Positions 1 to 8,610 of a DNA stretch of 64,000 bases are shown in pieces. The position numbers and the translations under genes are program-made. The DNA is taken from assembly GCA_023407575.1 (NCBI GenBank), contig JAEYLX010000032.1, forward strand, positions 465,263 to 529,262, written 5' to 3'. The notes beneath the pieces were generated by a model, which was given only the letters and a program-made list of their open reading frames with translations, did not search any database and was not told the DNA's origin. Source of the stretch: Bacillota bacterium. Its GTDB lineage: Bacteria > Bacillota > Clostridia > Lachnospirales > Lachnospiraceae. Each line of letters opens with the position of its first letter. The stretch's first letter is position 1.

Positions 1-2
1 AG

Positions 3-902
3 AGTGGCGCACTTTGCGGAATTCCAATCTACATTGCTTATGAAAAAGGCTTCTTTGCATCTGCAGGCTTTGATGTGGAACTGATTGCTGCTGATACAGA
101 AACCCGTAAGATTGGTCTTAACAATGGAACAATTCCAGTTGTAAATGGTGACTTCCAGTTCTTCCAGTCCATTGAAAATGGTGTAAATGTAAGCGTTGTT
201 GAGGGATTACACAAAGGATGTATTAAATTCCTTGTAAAAGCAGATTCAGACATAAAGACAGTAGCAGACTTAAAAGGTAAGAAGATAGGTATTGACGAAG
301 TGGGTGGTACACCTCACCAGGTTGCTGCACTCTGGCTTGAAAAAGCAGGAATCTCTGCTGACCAGGCAAAGAAAGAAGTAACGTTCCTGCCTTTTGAAGA
401 AGGTAATCTTGAAGTGGAAGCTTTACGTTCCGGAGATATTGATGTAGCCGCTTTATGGGATCCATTTGCATCCGTTCAGGAAGCAACCGGTGAATACCGT
501 GTTATCTTTGACCTTGCCACCGATCCATTATTTGCGGATCATTATTGCTGCTTTTTATATGCTTCTAATAAGTGGATAGAAGAGAAACCGGAACAGGTTG
601 CAGCTCTCCTTCGTGCTTATCGTGCAGCAGAGGATTGGATTGCTAACAATGCAGAAGAAGCAGTACAAATCGTTATTGATAAGAAATATTCAGCAGTGGA
701 TGACAAAAAGGAACTTGCCGTTGAATTAGTTAAGCACTATGCTTTCCCGGCACTTCACAATCATGGAACTGCAGAGTATAACGTTGCAGGCGATGTTGAG
801 TATTTTGCACAGCAATTATACGACATAGGTTACTTAAATACGAAACCAGAGGATTTTGTTAAGCAAGCATATTATAACACTGACTTAACCCTTGGACAGT
901 AA
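3..902 (+). CDS. NitT/TauT-type ABC transporter substrate-binding protein (5' partial)
   Basis: The reading frame is open to the left edge, so the N-terminus and signal peptide are missing; about 299 residues are visible. The protein has the two-lobed NMT1/SsuA/NrtA-like pattern: an early IPIYIAYEKGFF stretch, then a DLKGKKIGIDEVGGTPH segment and DIDVAALWDPFA, typical of proteins that capture nitrate, sulfonates, taurine, thiamine precursors or similar small molecules outside the cell. It is the first visible gene of an importer operon (permease and ATPase follow) that ends in nifH. The ligand cannot be read from sequence; the nifH link suggests a nitrogen- or sulfur-containing substrate or an oxyanion. 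The family call is firm, the substrate is open. Confidence 0.85.
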   Translation, partial: SGALCGIPIYIAYEKGFFASAGFDVELIAADTETRKIGLNNGTIPVVNGDFQFFQSIENGVNVSVVEGLHKGCIKFLVKADSDIKTVADLKGKKIGIDEVGGTPHQVAALWLEKAGISADQAKKEVTFLPFEEGNLEVEALRSGDIDVAALWDPFASVQEATGEYRVIFDLATDPLFADHYCCFLYASNKWIEEKPEQVAALLRAYRAAEDWIANNAEEAVQIVIDKKYSAVDDKKELAVELVKHYAFPALHNHGTAEYNVAGDVEYFAQQLYDIGYLNTKPEDFVKQAYYNTDLTLGQ

Positions 903-921
903 GTAGTATTAAATAATGTGA

Positions 922-1015
922 GGCGAGAGTGTAGGATCAAGAGTGGAAGGAGAAACAATGAATGCCTAGTTTAATTCATATGTTGTCTCAGAGATGTAAA
1001 TCCTACATCCTCGCC
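922..1015. repeat. Long imperfect inverted repeat inside the importer operon
   Basis: Bases 922-937 and 1000-1015 form a 16-bp stem with only two mismatched positions, enclosing about 62 bases. The loop holds a good ribosome site (AAGGAG) followed by ATG-AAT-GCC-TAG at 958-969, a three-codon open frame. The structure sits between the binding-protein stop and the permease start. It may be an intercistronic stability or attenuation element that sets the high binding-protein to low permease ratio, or a small inserted element. There is no T-tract, so it is not a classical terminator. Confidence 0.5.
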
Positions 1016-1041
1016 CCTTTGTGAAACGGAGAATGATTGCA

Positions 1042-2034
1042 ATGAAAATATCTAACTTGCGATTTTTACTTTTAGCAGCGTTTGGGATAGCTGGATTTGC
1101 TGTGGCAATCGTAATCAATGTTGTTGTCCCCCAAGTCGCCGACGTGAAAATAATTGACTATGAAATAGGTAACTTTACTCTTAATTTTAATGAGTTGTAT
1201 CGGCTCGTGGTTGGAGGAATTATTCTCCTACTTCTGCTCACTGCGGTTTATGCGTTTTTCAACGAAGACAGAAGGGTAAAATTTGTCCGCAAAGCTCCAT
1301 TCCGCTTTGTGTTAGGGCTTGCCCTAGCTTTGTGGGATATATTCGGCACAAAATATCTGCTCCTGCCACAGCCGTTTTTTCCAGGACCTGCTAAAATTAC
1401 GGAAGCATTTCTGTTGGAAAGCGGGTTTATTCTGGAAAACACGCTCTATTCCCTTAGGCTTTATGCCTTTGGCTTTACAGCGGGGGTATTGTTCGGTGTA
1501 GGGAGCGGAATTCTGATTGGTTGGTTCCCTAAGGTGTATTATTGGGTGAGCCCAGTATTGAAAATAACTGGTGTTATCCCGGCAGTTGCCTGGATGCCTT
1601 TTGCATTAACCCTTGCCCCGACACCATTTTCGGCAGCAGTATTTCTTATGGTGATGTGTGCCTGGTTTCCAATTGCATCCTTCACTGCCCAGGGGGTACA
1701 GTCTACCGCCAAGGTACATTTTGAAGTTGCCAAGACCCTTGGTGCAAATACCGCACATCTTGTGTTTCGAGTAGCTATCCCTCATGCAATGCCACAGATT
1801 TTTGGCGGTATTGGTATGGCGAACGGTTTTATGTTTACCACACTTGTTATGGCAGAGATGATGGGGCAACCGGGGGGACTGGGGTATTACATTAACCTGT
1901 CCAGAGTCTGGTCAGCTTATTATAAGGTACTTGCAGCCATTATCATAATGGCGGTGTTATTCTCGATTATTCTTAAAATAATATCTCTGGTGCAAGTACG
2001 TGTATTGCGTTGGCAGAAAGGATTGGTGAAATGA
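1042..2034 (+). CDS. ABC transporter permease, NitT/TauT (SsuC-like) type
   Basis: The protein has 330 residues and six or more predicted membrane segments. Two extra N-terminal hydrophobic segments (about residues 5-25 and 55-75) precede the usual BPD_transp_1 core. The EAA loop that contacts the ATPase is visible as EVAKTLGANTAHLVFRVAIP. I chose ATG 1042 because ACGGAGA lies about ten bases upstream; GTG 1021 and ATG 1033 are in frame but badly spaced. It forms the membrane channel of the importer with the upstream binding protein, and its stop overlaps the ATPase start by four bases (ATGA), implying translational coupling. Confidence 0.85.
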   Translation: MKISNLRFLLLAAFGIAGFAVAIVINVVVPQVADVKIIDYEIGNFTLNFNELYRLVVGGIILLLLLTAVYAFFNEDRRVKFVRKAPFRFVLGLALALWDIFGTKYLLLPQPFFPGPAKITEAFLLESGFILENTLYSLRLYAFGFTAGVLFGVGSGILIGWFPKVYYWVSPVLKITGVIPAVAWMPFALTLAPTPFSAAVFLMVMCAWFPIASFTAQGVQSTAKVHFEVAKTLGANTAHLVFRVAIPHAMPQIFGGIGMANGFMFTTLVMAEMMGQPGGLGYYINLSRVWSAYYKVLAAIIIMAVLFSIILKIISLVQVRVLRWQKGLVK

Positions 2035-2813
2035 TGGATACCGTACTTGAAGTTTTGGGTGTCAACCGCACCTATGCAGACGACAAAGAAAACATTGTAG
2101 ATGCTCTTTATGATATAAATCTTTCTGTTAATCGAGGAGAATTCCTGACGTTTATCGGTTCCAGCGGTTGTGGAAAAACAACGCTTCTGCGGTTAATTGC
2201 TGGACTTGATGAACCGCAAAGTGGCAAGCTCCTCCTGGATGGAAAGGAAATACATGGCACAAATCCAGATCGCGGGTATGTGGTTCAGCAAGGTGGATTG
2301 TTTCCGTGGTCCACAGTGGAACAGAATATTTCGTTCGGATTGAAGGTACGCGGAAAATATGCTGGTCGAAAAGCAAATGTTCAGAAATATATTAATCTTA
2401 TCGGGCTTGAGGGCTTTGAAAAATCCTTTCCGCATCAAATAAGCGGAGGTATGGCGCAACGTGTAGCTATTGCCCGTGCGCTCATTAACGAACCGGAAAT
2501 CTTATTACTGGATGAACCCATGGGTGCACTTGATAGTTTTACCCGCGCAGACATACAGGATAAACTGTTGGAACTGCGGAAAGAGAGCGGAGCAACTATG
2601 CTTTTGGTAACCCATGATGTGGATGAAGCAATTTATTTATCAGACCGTATTGTCATTATGACTCCTCGACCGGGTAAAATTAATAGCATTTTGGAAGTAA
2701 AGCTGCCACATCCAAGGCAACGCAGCAGCGCAGAGTTTTTATCCTTACGTCGAGATATTCTAGAAATGCTGCAACTGGCAAACACGCAACCACAACCGGA
2801 ATACACAATTTAA
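2031..2813 (+). CDS. ABC transporter ATP-binding protein, NitT/TauT (SsuB-like) type
   Basis: This 260-residue nucleotide-binding subunit powers the importer. Visible motifs are Walker A GSSGCGKTT, a Q-loop around VVQQGGLFPW, the signature ISGGMAQRVAIARAL (a variant of LSGGQ), Walker B ILLLDEPMGALD and the switch histidine in LLVTHDVDEAI. The FPW after the Q-loop is common in the nitrate/sulfonate/taurine subfamily. ATG 2031 overlaps the permease stop (ATGA) and has AGAAAGGA upstream; ATG 2034 is an alternative. The gap to nifH is only 12 bases and holds that gene's ribosome site, so the two are almost certainly on one message. Confidence 0.9.
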   Translation: MMDTVLEVLGVNRTYADDKENIVDALYDINLSVNRGEFLTFIGSSGCGKTTLLRLIAGLDEPQSGKLLLDGKEIHGTNPDRGYVVQQGGLFPWSTVEQNISFGLKVRGKYAGRKANVQKYINLIGLEGFEKSFPHQISGGMAQRVAIARALINEPEILLLDEPMGALDSFTRADIQDKLLELRKESGATMLLVTHDVDEAIYLSDRIVIMTPRPGKINSILEVKLPHPRQRSSAEFLSLRRDILEMLQLANTQPQPEYTI

Positions 2814-2825
2814 AGGAGAACGCTT

Positions 2826-3674
2826 ATGCCAATCAGACAAATAGCCATATATGGCAAAGGGGGTATCGGTAAGTCTACCACTACTCAAAATCTTACCGCA
2901 GGACTTGCTGAAGGTGGTAAAAAAATTATGGTGGTAGGGTGTGACCCTAAAGCTGACTCTACACGCCTCCTGCTGGGTACACTTGCACAAAGAACGGTGC
3001 TCGACACCCTGCGTGAGACAGGAGATGATGTGGAACTTAGTAAAATTATGCGCGAGGGTTTCGGAGACATTAAATGCGTGGAATCAGGTGGACCAGAACC
3101 AGGTGTTGGCTGTGCGGGTCGAGGAATTATAACCTCGATTGGTTTACTGGAACAACTTGGTGCATATACGGAAGACCTTGACTATGTATTCTATGATGTA
3201 CTCGGCGATGTTGTATGTGGTGGTTTTGCTATGCCCATCCGTGAAGGAAAAGCACAGGAAATATACATCGTGGCAAGCGGTGAAATGATGGCTCTTTACG
3301 CTGCCAATAACATTGCAAAAGGTGTTGCAAAATATGCAGCAAAAGGCGGTGTACGCCTTGGTGGAATCATCTGTAACAGCCGAAATGTTGATCGTGAAAT
3401 AGAGCTATTAAAAGCATTCTCAGAGGAACTTGGAACACAACTGATTTACTTCGTACCCCGTGACAATGTGGTTCAGAGAGCGGAAATCAATCGTAAAACT
3501 GTAATTCAATATGATCCAAAGGCATCACAAGCACAGGAATACCGTAATTTGGCGAAAGCTATAGATGAGAATAAGATGTTCACCATTCCAAAGCCAATGT
3601 CACAGGAAAGGTTGGAGGAAATTCTACTTGAATTTGGCTTAATGGAGGGCATTGAGGGGGATTATCGGATATAA
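2826..3674 (+). CDS. nifH: Nitrogenase iron protein (NifH), in an ABC importer operon
   Basis: This 282-residue protein is the ATP-dependent electron donor of nitrogenase or of a nitrogenase-like reductase. All hallmarks are present: P-loop GKGGIGKS (residues 10-17), GCDPKADSTRL (38-48), the two cysteines that hold the subunit-bridging 4Fe-4S cluster (Cys96 in GVGCAGRGI and Cys131 in DVLGDVVCGGFAMP), Arg99 at the classical ADP-ribosylation position, and SGEMMALYAANNI. The ribosome site AAAGGAG lies 7 bases upstream. It follows the importer ATPase directly, and no nifD, nifK, nifE, nifN or nifB is present downstream. It could belong to a group III nitrogenase, or to a group IV nitrogenase-like system such as methylthio-alkane reductase, with catalytic subunits encoded left of the window. 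The family call is very firm, the exact role is open. Confidence 0.93.
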   Translation: MPIRQIAIYGKGGIGKSTTTQNLTAGLAEGGKKIMVVGCDPKADSTRLLLGTLAQRTVLDTLRETGDDVELSKIMREGFGDIKCVESGGPEPGVGCAGRGIITSIGLLEQLGAYTEDLDYVFYDVLGDVVCGGFAMPIREGKAQEIYIVASGEMMALYAANNIAKGVAKYAAKGGVRLGGIICNSRNVDREIELLKAFSEELGTQLIYFVPRDNVVQRAEINRKTVIQYDPKASQAQEYRNLAKAIDENKMFTIPKPMSQERLEEILLEFGLMEGIEGDYRI

Positions 3675-3746
3675 ACCGATCAGGGAATCAGTTAAAAAGA
3701 TACGAGACTAATGTAATATATAATTAATATAGATACGTAAAAACAG

Positions 3747-3846
3747 AAAGGAACGGAAGCAACTTCAAACATACAGATTGGCTGATATCAATAAACAGAT
3801 AGATAACTTTCAATCGGTATAGTTAGACGTTGTTCTTCGTTCCTTT
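3747..3846 (+). terminator. Possible long hairpin ending the nifH transcript
   Basis: Bases 3747-3763 can pair with 3829-3846 (AAAGGAACG against CGTTCCTTT, continuing with interruptions), and the right arm is followed by TTTAT. The loop is about 65 bases, unusually long for a factor-independent terminator. It lies 70 bases after the nifH stop, and what follows is low-complexity AT-rich DNA plus a leftward pseudogene. Confidence 0.3.
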
Positions 3847-3894
3847 TTATATACAGAAAGGCAAAATGAAACGATTTGTCATATCAACTTGTTG

Positions 3895-4177
3895 TTATAC
3901 TGAGGGTATAAAAAGTCCCATTTCTTTAGGAATATTAATAGAACCTTCACTTTGTCTTATCTCTTCAAGACTCTATCCGACCATCCCATTGTGCTCCCGT
4001 ACCGCAACCTAATTCAAGAATGCGGCAACCGGGTTTTAATTGGTATTGCTCAAAAAACCAGTCATGTACAGAAATTTTACTTGTGCTATATTTTGTGTGA
4101 AGTGTTATTCGATTGCTTAGATTTTTATCATTTGAATATTGCTCCAAAACATTGTTTAGATTGCTTAAAAATGACAT
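3895..4177 (-). pseudogene. SAM-dependent methyltransferase remnant with internal deletion
   Basis: The leftward gene has a strong ribosome site (GGAGGTG) before ATG 4177 and encodes the start of a class I methyltransferase up to motif I (CRILELGCGTGAQWDGRIES), then stops after about 70 residues. In another frame the following bases encode LEEIRQSEGSINIPKEMGLF and a stop at 3895, which looks like the C-terminal tail of the same family. Roughly 150-200 central residues therefore seem to have been deleted and the ends joined out of frame. The glycine-rich SAM loop is intact but no catalytic domain remains. The junction interpretation is inference. Confidence 0.6.
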
Positions 4178-4277
4178 TAATAATACACCTCCACTAGCTT
4201 ATTAATATATAATAAAGCAGGAAATTTATTGAAATTATTTTAAAAACAATTATACTTTTAATTAGAAGATAAAACAA

Positions 4278-4298
4278 TATAAGAACAAAGTTCTTGTA
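4278..4298. promoter_or_regulatory. Palindrome upstream of the lipoprotein gene
   Basis: AAGAAC-AAA-GTTCTT is a perfect 6+3+6 inverted repeat at 4281-4295 and extends to 10-base arms with one mismatch. It lies about 90 bases before the lipoprotein start in an otherwise AT-rich stretch, a plausible operator position. No regulator is recognisable from the sequence. Confidence 0.3.
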
Positions 4299-4385
4299 TA
4301 GTAGTCTATGTTTAAAAGATATAGTAACAACACCTTAGAGAGCGTCTATTGTTGAAGGTACTTATGAATAAGAGGGAGCGCAATT

Positions 4386-5945
4386 ATGAAGAAGATTGTA
4401 GCATTCGTTAGTCTTTTTACACTTTTATTAGCATCATGTTCTTTGAAGTCTAATAACCAAAAGGATTTTGTTGAAACGCCAACAGTAATTCCTACCGAAA
4501 TACAATCCTTATCGCCAACTACAATTCCAACTCCACCAGCTATATTACCAACGCAAACAACCACATTGCCAACGCAAACAGCGTCTTCTGTTGTAAATAA
4601 CTTAGATGGCAGTGTTCAACTTGACCTTAAAGATACAGCTACAGTTGTAATTAAAAGTATATCGAATAGCCAGGGTATTGTAATATCTGGAAGATATGAT
4701 GTAAATCAGTTAGTAAAAAGCTTTACCAAATTTAAAGCATATGACAAAAGTAATGAATATGTGAATCAATACGATTATTCCCTCAGCTTTCTTTCAAAAG
4801 AGGGAGGAGAGTTAGTAACAATAAAGATATTCACAAACAAAATCATATCCATCAATGATAAACTTTATTTTGATGAAGATGATCAAATCGGAATGAATGA
4901 TATCAGAAAGTTGTATATTAAGAAGATAAAGAGTTCGTTTAAAAATAATGACGCTGGTTTTGAGTTAAATGGAATAGCTTATTCACTAAAAGATAGAGAT
5001 AAGAGAATAACTTCGCTAGAGGAAAGCTTTTTACTATCAAAAGAGTATACAGAGCCCAAAGTTCTGTTAATAGGAAATTCAGAAATGAATGAGAGTTATT
5101 TAGGTGTTTTTGATGTAGAAAAGCTGGATTATGTGGTAGATACTTTCGGCACTAATATTATTTGGAAGGACGATCCCGCAAATAGCCTTGTCTATGTACA
5201 TGATAATACAGTATGCAATATACAGGGAAATGTTATTTTTGAAAATAAGGAGCAAGATTATCATATTTCTTCTGTGGAATTTGATGAAGAGTTTTATACT
5301 GGTGTAGTAATTACTTTAAAGAATTCAAATAATAAAACCAAGAAAATAAAAAGGTTAAATTATTATTTGGTGAAGGATGAAGAGTATATAAGGGAACAGA
5401 TATCCTTAGGCTTAGTAAATACAGTAAGTGAGTTTGAAGCTGACCTGACACAGGATGGTATCCTGGAGAAACTCAAAATATCGAAACTAAGTGCAGAAGA
5501 TTTTGTGATTTTAGAAGTAGTTGACAGCGCAGATAATATTCTGTTAATGGAGCAGGCACATACATCTCATGTAGGGTGGAATTCCATATATTTGTGTGAA
5601 ATTGATGGTCAAGATTACCTCTTTTTATTTAATCCCTATTCCAGTACAGGACTTGCAGAGTTTATTTTTTCAGTATATCGATTAAATCCAACAGGAACCC
5701 TTTCTATCTTGGATAGTGGTTATTATTGCTTCAATTATGGAGCAAGAACGAAAGAAGACGCTTTTGATGAAGATAAATTTAAATCTTTTGCGGACAAAGT
5801 GAATTACTATTTGGATAAAAGTTATCTGTTAATTAGTACAGAGAATGGAGAACTGATTTATAGTACAGCAGAGAATAAGATTACAGATTTTGAAATTTAT
5901 CAAACAGATAAATGGTTAAAGGTTACAAAATCGCTTCTGTTCTGA
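4386..5945 (+). CDS. Lipoprotein of unknown function with Thr/Pro-rich linker
   Basis: The 519-residue protein starts with a clear lipoprotein signal (basic MKK, a hydrophobic core, lipobox LLASC with Cys18). A Thr/Pro-rich linker follows at about residues 30-68, with a near-repeat of LPTQT, suggesting an extended spacer between membrane and globular part. The rest is acidic and beta-rich. Around residues 345-360 the phrase FEADLTQDGILEKLKI resembles the start of the Ca-binding/VCBS-like C-terminal domains seen in many Lachnospiraceae surface proteins, but I do not recognise a named family. AGAGGGAG precedes the start. It is monocistronic. Its place at the outer face of the membrane is secure; its function is unknown. 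Confidence 0.7.
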   Translation: MKKIVAFVSLFTLLLASCSLKSNNQKDFVETPTVIPTEIQSLSPTTIPTPPAILPTQTTTLPTQTASSVVNNLDGSVQLDLKDTATVVIKSISNSQGIVISGRYDVNQLVKSFTKFKAYDKSNEYVNQYDYSLSFLSKEGGELVTIKIFTNKIISINDKLYFDEDDQIGMNDIRKLYIKKIKSSFKNNDAGFELNGIAYSLKDRDKRITSLEESFLLSKEYTEPKVLLIGNSEMNESYLGVFDVEKLDYVVDTFGTNIIWKDDPANSLVYVHDNTVCNIQGNVIFENKEQDYHISSVEFDEEFYTGVVITLKNSNNKTKKIKRLNYYLVKDEEYIREQISLGLVNTVSEFEADLTQDGILEKLKISKLSAEDFVILEVVDSADNILLMEQAHTSHVGWNSIYLCEIDGQDYLFLFNPYSSTGLAEFIFSVYRLNPTGTLSILDSGYYCFNYGARTKEDAFDEDKFKSFADKVNYYLDKSYLLISTENGELIYSTAENKITDFEIYQTDKWLKVTKSLLF

Positions 5946-6141
5946 CAATTAACGTATTAATGTAATAAAAGGAGAGAACAAAGGAAATAATAAGAAGACT
6001 CTTTTGGTTTAGACGTTTTGTATAAATATAGTTATCAATTTTAGTCACATTTTTACCAATACTTTTAATCTGAATTGCACAAGGTTAAAAAAATAACATA
6101 AATAATTGTGTATATTTCATAATAAAATGTGAGATTAAAAG

Positions 6142-6156
6142 TGATAACTATTATCA
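6142..6156. promoter_or_regulatory. Fur-box-like palindrome upstream of pflB
   Basis: TGATAACTATTATCA matches the Gram-positive Fur 7-1-7 box (TGATAAT-N-ATTATCA) at 13 of 14 defined positions. It lies 118 bases before the pflB start in the 328-base gap after the lipoprotein gene. The related PerR box would need TTATAAT and the Zur box TCGTAAT, so Fur is the best match. In AT-rich DNA a chance match is possible. Confidence 0.4.
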
Positions 6157-6213
6157 TTTCCTATTGAAAAAAATAGCAAAAAAGATTATTATTAAATAGT
6201 AGATAAAATTGAT

Positions 6214-6232
6214 GATTACAACAGTTGTAATC
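6214..6232. promoter_or_regulatory. Perfect 8-bp-arm inverted repeat just before pflB
   Basis: GATTACAA-CAG-TTGTAATC is followed by TTTTT and ends about 40 bases before the pflB ATG. It could be an operator, or a small hairpin in the pflB leader resembling a weak terminator. The rest of the 5946-6273 gap is AT-rich with no other gene that I can see. Confidence 0.35.
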
Positions 6233-6273
6233 TTTTTAAATGATGCCGCGTGTGCGGTGTATGGAGGCTTAAT

Positions 6274-8499
6274 ATGAGACAAGAATGGTATGAATTTGAT
6301 CCAGGCAGTTGGATGACCTATGTAAATGTTCGTAGCTTTATCCAACATAACTACACTCCTTATGAAGGTGATGACTCTTTCTTGGTAAAACCAACCAAGA
6401 GAACCACTGAACTTTGGGAGAAGACAATGGAATTAATGAAGGAAGAGACAAAGAAAGGCATCATTGATGCAGAGACTTCACATCCTTCAACAATAACAAC
6501 ATTCGGACCAGGATATTTAGATAAGGATAGAGAATTAATCGTAGGTTTTCAGACTGATAAGCCTTTGAAAAGAGGTATCATGCCAAACGGTGGTATCCGT
6601 GTGGTTAAGAGTGCTTTAGAATCCTATGGATACACACTTGATGCAAAGACAGAAGAAATCTATTCCGAAAATCGTAAAACACACAATGATGGTGTATTCG
6701 ATGCTTATACAGATGCAATGAAGAAAGCAAGACATACTGGTATTATCACCGGTCTGCCAGATGCTTATGGTCGTGGTAGAATTATCGGCGATTATCGTAG
6801 AGTTGCACTTTACGGTGTTGACTTCTTAATTGAAGAGAAGGTACAGGAGAAGAAATTACTTGAGATTCCAATTCTTGAATCTCCTGATATCCGCTTAAGA
6901 GAAGAAATATCAGAGCAAATCAAAGCTTTAAAACAGTTGAAGAAGATGGCTCAAAGCTATGGTTATGATATCAGTAACCCAGCGTCTAACTCCTTTGAAG
7001 CAACACAGTGGACTTATTTTGCTTACCTTGGTGCAATCAAGGAGCAGGATGGTGCTGCAATGAGTCTTGGTAGAGTTTCTACCTTCCTTGATATTTATTA
7101 TGAGAGAGATTTAAGAAATGGTAAGATAACAGAAGAAGAAGTACAGGAGCTGATGGATCAGTTTGTTATGAAGCTTCGTATGGTTCGTTTCCTTCGTACA
7201 CCTTCCTATAATGACCTTTTCTCCGGCGATCCTACTTGGGTAACAGAAACCATCGGTGGTATGGGTCTTGACGGTAGAACTTTAGTAACTAAGAGCAGTT
7301 TCCGTGTACTTCATACACTTTATAACCTCGGTCCTGCCCCAGAACCAAACCTAACAGTATTATGGTCAATCTTCCTTCCAGAACCTTTCAAGAAGTTCTG
7401 TTCCAAGGTATCCATTGATACCAGCTCCATTCAGTATGAGAGTGATGATATCATGAGAGATGCCTGGGGAGATGATTATGGTATTGCTTGTTGTGTATCT
7501 GCAATGCGTATTGGTAAACAGATGCAGTTCTTCGGTGCTCGTGCAAACCTTGCAAAGGCACTTCTTTACGCAATCAACGGCGGTAAGGATGAGATTTATG
7601 GTGAACAAATAGCACCTATGTTTGCACCAATCACAGGCGATTATCTTGATTATGATGAAGTAATGTCAAAGTTTGACCAGACCATGGAATGGTTAGCAGA
7701 ATTATATATTAATACCTTAAATGTTATTCACTATATGCATGATAAGTACAATTACGAGAGATTACAGATGGCACTTCATGATATCAACATCCTTCGTACT
7801 CAGGCTTGTGGTATTGCTGGTCTTTCCGTTGTAGCTGACTCATTATCAGCAATTAAATACGCTAAGGTTAAAGTAATCCGTAATGAAGCTGGGCTTGCCG
7901 TAGATTATGAAATCGAAGGTGAGTATCCTGCCTTTGGTAATAATGATGATCGTGTTGATCAGATTGCAATTGATTTAGTGAAGCAGTTCATGAATAAATT
8001 ACGTAAAGTAAAGACATATCGTGAAGCTAAGCATACCTTATCCGTACTGACTATTACCTCTAATGTTGTTTATGGTAAGAAAACTGGTAATACACCAGAT
8101 GGACGTAAAGCAGGTGAACCTTTTGCACCAGGTGCAAATCCAATGCATGGAAGAGATAAGAAAGGTGCGGTTGCATCTATGTTATCCGTAGCTAAACTTC
8201 CTTATAAGCATGCAGAAGATGGTATTTCTTATACCTTCTCCATGGTACCAAAGGCATTAGGTAAGAATCTTGACGAACGTGTTGACAATCTTACAAGCTT
8301 ACTCGATGGATTCTTCCATAACAAGGGCCATCACATCAATGTTAATATTTTTGATCGTGAAACCTTACTTGATGCTATGGAACATCCAGAATTATATCCA
8401 CAGCTTACAATCCGTGTTTCCGGATATGCGGTTAATTTCATTCGACTTAGCAGAGAGCAACAGTTAGACGTTATCAATCGTACGTTCCACGAAAGATAG
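6274..8499 (+). CDS. pflB: Pyruvate formate-lyase (formate C-acetyltransferase)
   Basis: This 741-residue glycyl-radical enzyme splits pyruvate with CoA into acetyl-CoA and formate in anaerobic fermentation. The adjacent active-site cysteines are Cys406-Cys407 in GIACCVSAMRIGKQ, and the radical glycine is Gly717 in RVSGYAVNFIRLSREQQ near the C-terminus, both as expected for true PFL rather than a diol dehydratase. Length matches clostridial PFL. I chose ATG 6274 because TGGAGG sits 7 bases upstream; an in-frame GTG at 6250 lacks a site. The activase gene pflA follows after 111 bases. The leader holds a Fur-like palindrome and a second inverted repeat. Confidence 0.97.
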   Translation: MRQEWYEFDPGSWMTYVNVRSFIQHNYTPYEGDDSFLVKPTKRTTELWEKTMELMKEETKKGIIDAETSHPSTITTFGPGYLDKDRELIVGFQTDKPLKRGIMPNGGIRVVKSALESYGYTLDAKTEEIYSENRKTHNDGVFDAYTDAMKKARHTGIITGLPDAYGRGRIIGDYRRVALYGVDFLIEEKVQEKKLLEIPILESPDIRLREEISEQIKALKQLKKMAQSYGYDISNPASNSFEATQWTYFAYLGAIKEQDGAAMSLGRVSTFLDIYYERDLRNGKITEEEVQELMDQFVMKLRMVRFLRTPSYNDLFSGDPTWVTETIGGMGLDGRTLVTKSSFRVLHTLYNLGPAPEPNLTVLWSIFLPEPFKKFCSKVSIDTSSIQYESDDIMRDAWGDDYGIACCVSAMRIGKQMQFFGARANLAKALLYAINGGKDEIYGEQIAPMFAPITGDYLDYDEVMSKFDQTMEWLAELYINTLNVIHYMHDKYNYERLQMALHDINILRTQACGIAGLSVVADSLSAIKYAKVKVIRNEAGLAVDYEIEGEYPAFGNNDDRVDQIAIDLVKQFMNKLRKVKTYREAKHTLSVLTITSNVVYGKKTGNTPDGRKAGEPFAPGANPMHGRDKKGAVASMLSVAKLPYKHAEDGISYTFSMVPKALGKNLDERVDNLTSLLDGFFHNKGHHINVNIFDRETLLDAMEHPELYPQLTIRVSGYAVNFIRLSREQQLDVINRTFHER

Positions 8500-8610
8500 G
8501 ATGTGGCTCATTAGAAATAGAATAGAAGTTTGCAATCTAATTGACACACACATAGATATTCCAGTACCTATAAGCTTAAGGTTTGCTTTTCTAGAAAGGC
8601 TGGTGTAATT

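Noticed and set aside
2826..3674. A complete nitrogen-fixation cluster in this window
   Set aside because: Only nifH is present. Downstream is a methyltransferase remnant and a lipoprotein; no nifD, nifK, nifE, nifN, nifB or PII-like gene can be seen.
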